From Eleusine coracana subsp. coracana (Eukaryota; Streptophyta; Magnoliopsida; Poales; Poaceae): a stretch of 64,000 nucleotides of DNA. Under the pieces are notes generated by a model. The model made no database searches. It saw only the letters and a list, made by a program, of their open reading frames with translations, and had not been told where the DNA came from. The stretch's first letter is position 1, and every line of letters begins with the position of its first letter. The position numbers and the translations under genes were made by a program. The stretch spans positions 20,247,164-20,311,163 of the forward strand of contig CM064427.1 in assembly GCA_032690845.1 (NCBI GenBank), given 5' to 3'. Positions 56,355-64,000 of this stretch are shown here, piece by piece.

Positions 56355-56956
56355 ATGGTTGATGACAAGCTCCCGAAGAACCCCGAGCACCTTTCCGCAC
56401 GCGTTCTCGAGTTGGAACGAGAGCGTGAGGCGCTGCAGTCCGCACTTGCCGCCCGAGACACCCGGCTCGCCGCTCGCAATGCTGAAATCACGGTCCTCGA
56501 GGACAAACTGCACACTAGCGAGTTGGAGCGGGCTGATCTGTTTGAGCAGCTCCATGACGCTCAACTCATCATCGAGAGCGATGCTAGCGATCAGTTGCAG
56601 GAGCAGCTGAACCAGCGTAATGCCCAACTCACTGCTGCCCAAGAGGAGATCTACTCTCTTCATGGCCAGATTGATGCTCTCTTGGAGGAGTGAAGCGAGC
56701 TCCAAGCTCAACGCGAAGAAGCCCAAGATGCAAGAGATGTCATGGAAGGGAACCTCAACGACGCTCACATCATCATCGCGCAGCAGGAACAACTCATTGG
56801 GCATCTCCAAGTTGCCAATGCCCAGCTGAATGCGGTTCTTAATGCCCAGCCACCCGTGCCACTCGCGGTGATTCGCCCAGCGACGCCGACTTGAGTGAGG
56901 ACGGTGACTTCGGTGTTGACTACGAGGCACCCCCTGGACCGGGTGACATGGAGTGA
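56355..56956 (+). pseudogene. Extra coiled-coil ORF upstream of gag in element D
   Basis: From ATG 56355 (MVDDKLPKNPEHLSARVLEL) the frame is open to TGA 56691-56693, continues in frame to about 56880, and then in the next frame through an acidic tail (DLSEDGDFGVDYEAPPGPGD) to TGA 56954-56956; about 200 residues. Nearly the whole protein is a heptad-rich helix (REREALQSALAARD, EITVLEDKLHTSELERADLF, QEQLNQRNAQLTAAQEEI). GC content and codon pattern are gene-like. CAG immediately precedes the ATG, as it does before gag at 57357, so both may be splice acceptors. TkB has no such ORF. Function unknown; a structural or gag-partner role is only a guess. The antisense frame 56343-56930 is a shadow. 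Confidence 0.7.
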
Positions 56957-57356
56957 GAGTCCGATGGTAGCAGCCACACCGAGTGACTGCGGCGTAGTAT
57001 GATGTGTAGGGTGGAAACTCGTGAAACTTTGTGCTCGTGTGTGAATAGTGCTGGTAGCGCTAAGGGGAGTTGTAACCTAAGCTCTTCGGGACCACGCGGC
57101 TATCATGATGTAGTGATGTAACCTAAGGATTGCCATGTATCGGAAGATGTGTCGCATGTACCCCTGGTTTGATCATAAGTATGTGCCTACGGCGTTGGAA
57201 CCAATGGAATCTGAGTTATCACCCATAATCTGCACCGTTTCCTGTCAACATTCCGTTATGAGCAATCTAAAATTTTATTGTTGTCACTGTATTATAGACA
57301 TATTACCATGATGTCTCAGGCGATGATCGGGCTAACATGCTTTACTCCTGTGACAG

Positions 57357-60300
57357 ATGGTGCAAACTCGCCGTGGTGGAGAGAACCTCGGTGATGCTCC
57401 TGGTGCCTCCAACACGGGTAGAAACCAGCCGTCACCCAATGCTCCGCCCATGACGCCTATGGAGCAGCTCATCCACAATCAGAACGAGATGTTCCGCATG
57501 TTCATGGAGAACATGAATCGCCAAGGAGCTCCCAGACCACCACCGCAGCAGCCCCGTGAATCGTCCTACAGCGACTTTTGGGCAACTCACCCGCCCACAT
57601 TCGGCGAAGCCGGTGATCCGTTGGAAGCGGATAATTTCATTCGCACTTTGGAGTCGAAGTTTGCTCTGCTCCACTGCACCGACCACCAGAAGCCCCTCTT
57701 CGCCGCGCAGCAACTCCGTGGTTCCGCAAGTGCTTGGTGGGCGAGCTACACCACTGCTCTTGCCCCTGGCCACCAAGTCACTTGGCCGGAATTCTGCACC
57801 GCCTTTCGTGCACACCACATTCCTGCCGGTCTTATGAAGCGCAAGCTGCAGGAATTTCTCAACCTGAAGCAAGGCGTGGGAACTGTGCAAGAGTACGCAC
57901 GGAAGTTCAACTACTTGACTCAGTATGCTTCGTGTCACGCCGATACGGATGAGAAGAAGAAGGATTGTTTCCGTTCGGGCCTTACCCCGAAGCTGCAGGA
58001 CCGATTGGCACAAGTTACCGCAGGCACGTTCAACGACCTAATGAGTGCCGCCATTGTGCAAGAATATGCCATCCGTGCTAACCAAGAGGACAAGAAGAGG
58101 AAGCGTGCTATGGGAAGTTCGTCCGGCTCCACACCGCCCAAGTACAGGCTAGCAATCACCTCCCCAACCGGACAGAAGTTCCGAGCTGCGGTACCGTCAG
58201 GGGGAGGATCTCGTCTAACCTACTCGCAGCAGCACTTCCATTCCCATGGAGGCAACCAGCAGCCCTCCTCCGGTCCCCGCCCTCCACAGCAGACTAATCA
58301 AGTTGTGAAGCACAACTCCTCGCAGCCATGCTACAACTGTGGCCGAACCGGTCACTTTGCCAAGGAGTGCCGCTTTCCGAAGGGCAACCAGGGAAACAAC
58401 AACAACTCCAACCCCTCCGGGAACAACAACAACCACCCCAGCAGCGGTAACAACCACCGCAACAATGGGAGTCGTCCCCAGTCTTCTGCCCTTACCCACA
58501 AGAATGACCGAGTCAATTATACCACGACCGAAGAGATTCAAGTCAGAGAGCCCGTTCTCACGGGTACGTTCTCGATCAACCAACACGCTGCTATGGTTCT
58601 TTTTGATTCAGGAGCAACACATGATTTTATTAGTCAAGCATGTGTGAATCATCTGAAAATCACCCCCACCACTACGGGAACCCCGTACATCATCACATCC
58701 CCCGGTGGGAAAATAAGGACTCACCTCGAGTTGAGAAAGGTGCCACTTAAGTTAGAAGGCAACGTGTACCCCGCTTCGTTAATCATCTTAGATGGACAGG
58801 GCATTGACATAATTCTTGGTATGAGGTGGATGACTAAACATAGAGCCGTCTTACACATTGAATCCCGGGAAGTCCACTTGAACTCGCCTCTCTATGGTTC
58901 GTCTATTCTCCGATTGCGGTGTCGTCCCAGATTGTCCACTCCTCAAGTGTGTCATGTTGAAGGGAAAAAGCTGGAGGATATCCCCGTGGTATGTGACTTC
59001 TCCGATGTGTTCCCAGATGAGTTACCGGGGATGCCTCCGGACAGAGACGTCGAGTTTAAGATTGAACTCCTACCCAGTACGGCGCCTATCTCTCGTAGGC
59101 CGTACAAAATGGCCCCTAATGAGCTAGCAGAATTAAAAGAGCAAGTACAAGAGCTTATGGACATGGGCTACATCCGACCGAGTTCATCTCCCTGGGGATG
59201 TCCCGCCCTCTTTGTGAAGAAGAAAGACAAGACCCTACGTCTATGTGTTGACTACAGGCCTCTGAATGCCGTAACCATTAAGAACAAGTACCCTCTACCT
59301 CGAATCGATATTCTCTTTGATCAACTTATTGGTGCTAAAGTTTTCTCCAAGATTGACCTCTGATCCGGTTACCACCAAATAAAGATCCGAGCCGAAGACA
59401 TTCCAAAAACTGCCTTCTCCACGCGATATGGCCTTTTCGAATATCTTGCCATGTCTTTTGGTCTCACTAATGCTCTAGCCCACTTCATGTATTTGATGAA
59501 TTCCGTGTTCATGCCAGAGTTGGATAAGTTCGTGGTCGTGTTCATCGATGACATCCTTATCTACTCCAAGTCCGAGGAAGAACACGCCGAACATCTCCGT
59601 GTTGTTCTGCAGCGACTCCGAGAGCACCGGCTTTATGCCAAATTTAGCAAGTGTGAATTTTGGCTAAAGCAAGTTCCATTCTTGGGTCATATCATCTCCG
59701 CGGAAGAGGTAGCCGTTGATCCTACCAAGGTAGAAGATGTGCTGAATTGGAAAGCTCCGAAATCGGTCAAGCAAATTCGTAGTTTCCTTGGTCTTGCTGG
59801 ATATTACCGGAAATTTATTCCCAACTTCTCAAGCATTGCCAAGCCTATGACCAAGTTATTGGAAAAGGATACTAAGTTTAAGGGGAGCAGTGCCTGTGAA
59901 GAAGCCTTTCAGTCACTTAAGAAGCATTTGACAACCGCCCCGGTTTTGGCTCAACCCGATATTACCAAACCGTTCGACATTTACTGTGATGCCTCCGGCA
60001 CTGGATTGGGTTGTGTGCTTATGCAAGAAGGCCGTGTCGTTGCCTATGCCTCTCGACAGCTCCGAAAGCATGAGCAAAATTATCCCACTCACGATTTGGA
60101 GTTGGCATCCGTCGTCCTGGCCTTAATAATCTGGCGATTACCTGCTTGGTAACCTTGTCAACCTCTACACCGACCACAAAAGTCTCAAGTATATATTCAC
60201 GCAGCAAGAACTGAACATGAGGCAACGTAGGTGGTTAGAATTAATCAAGGATTATGAATTGAAGATTCACTATCACCCCGGAAAGGCCAACGTGGTTGCC

Positions 60301-62803
60301 GACGCCCTAAGTCGTCGGGACCAATGCAATCACGCAGTTGTTTGTTCCATGGAAGTTTGCCCAGATTCAGATTTAAGCGAACCAAGTCTTCGTATCATTC
60401 CATTCGGATCCTTGTATAATCTAGCTCTCATTCCTACCCTTCGCGACGAAATTGTCGAGGCCCAGAAGGGAGACAAGGGGATGGAACACATTCGACAAAA
60501 GATACTCAAAGATGAAGCTACATGTTTTCGACAGGACGAAGATGGAGTGGTTCAACAACCGCCTGGTTGTTCCGAAGAAGGAGGAGTTAAGGAAGAAAAT
60601 TTTGGATGAGGCTCACTTGTCCAAAGGCTCCATACACCCCGGCAGCAACAAGATGTACCGTGGGTTAAAGGAAAAGTTTTGGTGGACGCGCATGAAAAGA
60701 GAAGTCGCTCATTATGTTTCTGAGTGCGATACTTGCCAGCGTGTGAAAGCCGACCATCTGAAGAAAGCCGGTCTTTTACACCCATTAAAAATCCCCGCTT
60801 GGAAATGGGAAGATATTGCTATGGATTTTATTGTTGGGTTACCCCTCACCCCCAAGAAACATGATTCCATTTGGGTCTGATGAGGACATCACTCCTATGG
60901 ATACACACAACACTCCTCCAAATCTGGACTTACAAGGTCCAATGACTAGAGCTCGTGCACGACAACTAAATTTAGAGGTGAGTTCGTTCCTACGTTCTTC
61001 GCTATATGTTACTTTTGAGAATGGTTTGCTATCTAATGATTATTTTATGATTAGAAACCATGGAGAGGACCAGGAGATGATGGGAGAAGGAGTTGGGAAC
61101 GTGGAGGACCAGCAAGGGCTTGGAAGCCAAAGTGGAGGCCCAATCAAAACCGACTTCGAGTCTGTTTCGGGGCCCAGGACCAGTCTGTACTAAAATGGTC
61201 GCCCAGGACGCATACGGACTCGGATTTGGATGTTCTATATATGCACGGAAAGATAAGGAGAAGACCTTTCCAATGCCGCCGGCCTCATGTCAAAAATTCA
61301 TCCGGAGTCATCGGGAATCGTCAAAACAAGAGAGAGTCCAGAATCTGTGTCGGTGCTACGTCGCCTATTTTTTGCCTTTGGGCTTTGTATCTAGTTGAGC
61401 CCAATTAGGGGCATGTCCAGAGAGTCTTGCACGACCCTAGGGTCTTTATATACATCCGCCACCGCACCATTAGGGTTCGGGTTTTGCTTAGATCAATTCT
61501 GTTCATAAACAGTTTCGCCGTTCATCGGTTTGTGAGACCCCAACTTCGAGAGTTTAATCATACATCTGCAATTGTGTTGCATTCTTCGTTGTTCTTGCTT
61601 GTGTTCTTGATTCGCAGGCAGGGATTAGCCTTCTCGGTGAGGTCAATCGTCTTTTGGATGGTTGATAACCAGAGGAGACGTCGTGCTGCGATTGCGGGGT
61701 TTAGAACGTGCTGTTCTGAAGCCGGATCGATTTGTGTGTCGCCTCCGACCAAATCAACTTACCAAGAACCTTTCGGAAGATCGGAAACCCTTGTCCACAT
61801 CAGGGTCATCGTGGATAGGTTGACCAAATCCGCTCATTTTATTCCTGTCCATACCACCTACTCTACCAAGAAGTATGCCGAACTCTACATCGCAAGAATC
61901 CTATGTTTGCACGGTGTGCCCAAAACTATTATCTCTGATCGAGGTCCCCAGTTTATTGCTTGTTTTTGGGAGCAGCTGCATTCTTGTCTTGGCACCACCC
62001 TTATCCGATGTTCTGCTTATCACCCACAAAACGATGGTCAAACCGAGAGGCTGAATCAATATTTGGAGGACATACTAAGAGCCTGTGTTCTGGACAATCG
62101 GGAGAATTGGGAAGATTGCCTTTCGTTTGCCGAATTCTCATACAACAATAGCTATCAGGAGAGTTCGGGAATGTCACCGTTTGAGGCCCTGTACGGCCAC
62201 TCATGCCGAACGCTGCTGAATTGGTCCGAATCAGGGGAAAGAACTAATTTTGGTCCAGACCTTGTTATACAAGCCGAAGAAAAGGTGCGGCAAATTCAAG
62301 CTAACATGAAGGCAGCACAATCCCGTTAAATAAGCTATGCTAACAAAAGGAGACGCCCATTGGAGTTTGAGAAGGGAGATCATGTCTATCTACGAGTCTC
62401 TCCCAACAAAGGCGTATCTCGCTTTGGAATCAAGGGTAAATTAGCACCCCGCTACATCGGACCTTTTCCGATCATGGAGAAGGATAGCGCCGTTGCTTAT
62501 CGATTGCAACTACCGGAAACTCTTGAGCGGGTGCACAACGTTTTCCACGTATCCCAACTAAAGAAGTGTTTGAAGCCTCCAGTCGACGTGGCCATTGCTG
62601 ACACCGAACAATTGGAAGAAGACCTCTCCTACCCCAAATACCCCGTCCGAATCATTGATCAAAAGGACCGGGTAACGCGCCATCGCACCATCACCTTCTA
62701 CAAGGTGCAATGGAGCAATCATACCGTGGATGAAGCCACCTGGGAGAAAGAGGAGTTTCTGAAAACCAACTTTCCTAAGTTCCTGACCTCGCAAATCCGG
62801 TAA
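57357..62803 (+). pseudogene. Gag-pol of element D, with chromodomain
   Basis: Open from ATG 57357 for 668 codons. Gag core: FGEAGDPLEADNFIRTLESK, EYARKFNYLTQYA. Zinc knuckle CYNCGRTGHFAKEC at 58329-58370. Asn-rich linker. Protease FDSGATHDFI near 58605. RT start LRLCVDYRPLNAVTIKNKYP. TGA at 59361-59363 (a CGA to TGA change in KIDL-SGYHQIK), then open again with FIDDILIYS near 59540 and RNase H near 59980. Frameshifts occur near 60135 (2-bp loss) and 60550. The integrase zinc finger is near 60616-60760; the core is split by solo LTR A2 after DSIWV and resumes at 61803. TAA at 62327-62329, then the chromodomain VRIIDQKDRVTRHRTITFYK and VQWSNHTVDEATWEKEEF to TAA 62801-62803. One fused gag-pol frame is typical of the lineage. 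Confidence 0.93.
60878..61802 (+). mobile_element. Solo LTR of family A, plus strand (A2)
   Basis: Begins TGATGAGGACATC, ends CCACATCA, with a perfect GGGTC duplication (60873-60877 and 61803-61807) inside the integrase of D. TATA box at 61445-61452. The LTR happens to continue the integrase reading frame, giving a chimeric ORF to 61193. Another chimeric frame, from 61427, leaves the LTR in frame with the rest of integrase. Confidence 0.96.
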
Positions 62804-62861
62804 ACACCCACGCCCTCTCTCTTGTGTTCAACCAGTTACAAATCTCGGGGCAAGATTCCGT

Positions 62862-62873
62862 TTAAGGGGGGGA
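62862..62873 (+). other. Polypurine tract of element D
   Basis: TTTAAGGGGGGGAG lies just before the 3' LTR, separated from it by a few bases (CGC). Confidence 0.8.
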
Positions 62874-62877
62874 GCGC

Positions 62878-64000
62878 TATGACATCCCAAGTCACAAAAA
62901 GTTGATTAAGCTAACACAATGTTAAATTTCTGACTAATTAAAAATTTCAAATAATTAAAGTGCCAAAGAAAAAGGGGTAAATAACTTAATTAGTTAATTA
63001 CACCAATTGGCCAATTAGTAGCTTTTCAAAAACTTTGCAAAACTTAATGGAAGTGTGCCCATATTTTTGCATATTCAAGTGGAGCATGTCAAGAAAGAAT
63101 TTTGGGGAATTTACTGGAATTTTTGGTAAAGGTTTAATCCCCCTAAAAATTCCCTAAGTACAGAGAACAGCACCTCTGTTCCAAGAATTTTAGTTAATTT
63201 GCCAGAAGGAATTTCGACGTGGCCCCAAAAACAAAGTCGGCAAGTAGGATTTGCTGAACTTACACAAAACTTTTCTAAGGGTTTGAAGCATCATTATTGG
63301 AGAAATCGGTAAATTACAGAACACTGTTCTAGTCAATCGAGGTCAACAACTCTCTGTCCTTCAGCCACTCTCCGATCGACACCACCGTACCTCTCCCGCC
63401 GGCCACCGCGCGCCTCCTCTCTCTTGCCCATCCCGGCCACTGCTCCGCCTGCCGTCACTGTGCCATCGGCGCCGCTTTGAGGACACCCCACCGTCGAGCC
63501 ACTCTCCCACGGCCAGCTCACCCCCGATCTCTCTCTCTCTCTCTCCCGGTTATAAGCGCCCGGCGGCAAAAGCCTTTCCCCACTCTCCCGGCAAGTACCG
63601 CCCCCCATACCTTCCTCCACCCCCTCTCACCACTCCAGAAACCCCCGGCCCCTCCATCTCCATCGCCGGTGAAAGCAGTGGTGGAATTTGAGCCGCGCCC
63701 CTGTTTTCCACCGCCATGACCGCCACCCCGTCGAGCTCCGCCTAGGCCGCCCCCCGTTCGCTCCTATCTCCTCAAATCGGTGCACGAGTATCTTCCCTAG
63801 CGTGCCCCTGATCCGTTCCCCCTCTGCTGCAGAGACTTCGCCGGAATTGACGAAGAAAGGAGCCGCCGCCGTCGGGTTCTCCCCCACCCCGCCGACGAGA
63901 CCCCTCTTCCGGCCCTCCCCGTCGCCTAGGTCCTCCACGCCGGCGATCTCCACACCGAGGTGATGCTCTCCCTCCACTCCCCGACCCTTCTCGCTCGCCG
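62878..64000 (+). repeat. 3' LTR of element D, first 1.1 kb
   Basis: Matches 51233-52360 with few differences. The start is TATGACATCCC instead of TGTGACATCCC, a G to A change in the terminal dinucleotide that should have arisen after insertion. Confidence 0.94.

Larger units (their letters stand above)
51233..64000 (+). mobile_element. Tekay-like Ty3/gypsy chromovirus D with 3.9-kb LTRs (3' LTR truncated by window)
   Basis: 5' LTR 51233-55165, primer site, leader with an extra ORF, gag-pol with chromodomain, purine tract, 3' LTR from 62878 to the window end. The visible parts of the two LTRs are nearly identical by eye, so insertion is fairly recent. The left flank is CGCAC (51228-51232); the right flank is outside. 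Inserted in C2, and itself split by solo LTR A2. Confidence 0.93.

Noticed and set aside
56343..56930. 195-codon minus-strand frame
   Set aside because: Exact antisense shadow of the coiled-coil ORF; the plus strand has heptads, a start at CAG-ATG and an acidic tail.
60452..61193. Chimeric integrase-LTR frame as a gene
   Set aside because: It is produced by a solo LTR insertion with exact GGGTC duplications; no sign of selection.

Overview
The window reads as nuclear DNA of a grass (monocot), probably a panicoid. It is packed with nested LTR retrotransposons of typical grass lineages: Sirevirus-like Ty1/copia, CRM-like and Tekay-like chromoviruses, and a Tat-like Ty3/gypsy element. These flank one small gene island with GT-AG introns and GC-rich first exons. 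I see no tRNA, rRNA or CRISPR. The species is an inference.

Left nest (1-26198). A Tekay-like chromovirus (TkB, + strand) has its 5' part outside the window. A Sirevirus-like copia element (C1, + strand, 1-16912) sits in its leader. C1 is split inside its reverse transcriptase by a solo LTR (S, ends 1327 and 10838, TSD GACTC). S is split in turn by a nearly complete CRM-like element (A, 2736-10576). That gives four nesting levels. C1 also carries an envelope-position ORF (13092-14735) and arrays of short palindromes.

Gene island (26199-35641). A tandem segmental duplication of about 4-4.5 kb carries two paralogous three-exon genes for DUF569 (actin cross-linking-like) proteins. Both are open and I predict 280 residues for each. 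The TkB LTR ends exactly where the homology between the two copies begins.

Right side (35642-64000). First comes an internally deleted hAT element with an 8-bp TSD. Next is a degenerate Tat-like element (F) with an antisense multi-exon ORF and a minus-strand solo LTR of family A. After it lies the 3' half of a second Sirevirus-like element (C2, - strand), again with an envelope-position ORF and its own palindrome family. Last is a long-LTR Tekay-like element (D, + strand) with an extra coiled-coil ORF upstream of gag, split in its integrase by another family A solo LTR. D and C2 run off the right edge.

The most unusual signal is shared by C1, C2 and S. Each LTR family carries its own perfect or near-perfect palindrome: CATCGGCAGTGCCGATG in C1, AAACCGGT-N-CCGGTTT type in C2, GCGCCGATCGGCGC in S. 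In all three the palindromes come in pairs whose centres lie 20-22 bp apart (two helical turns), often beside a CAGAGA or TCTCTGG box. They are concentrated around the LTR promoter and, in C1 and C2, around the envelope-position ORF. This looks like one regulatory architecture with diverged binding sequences.
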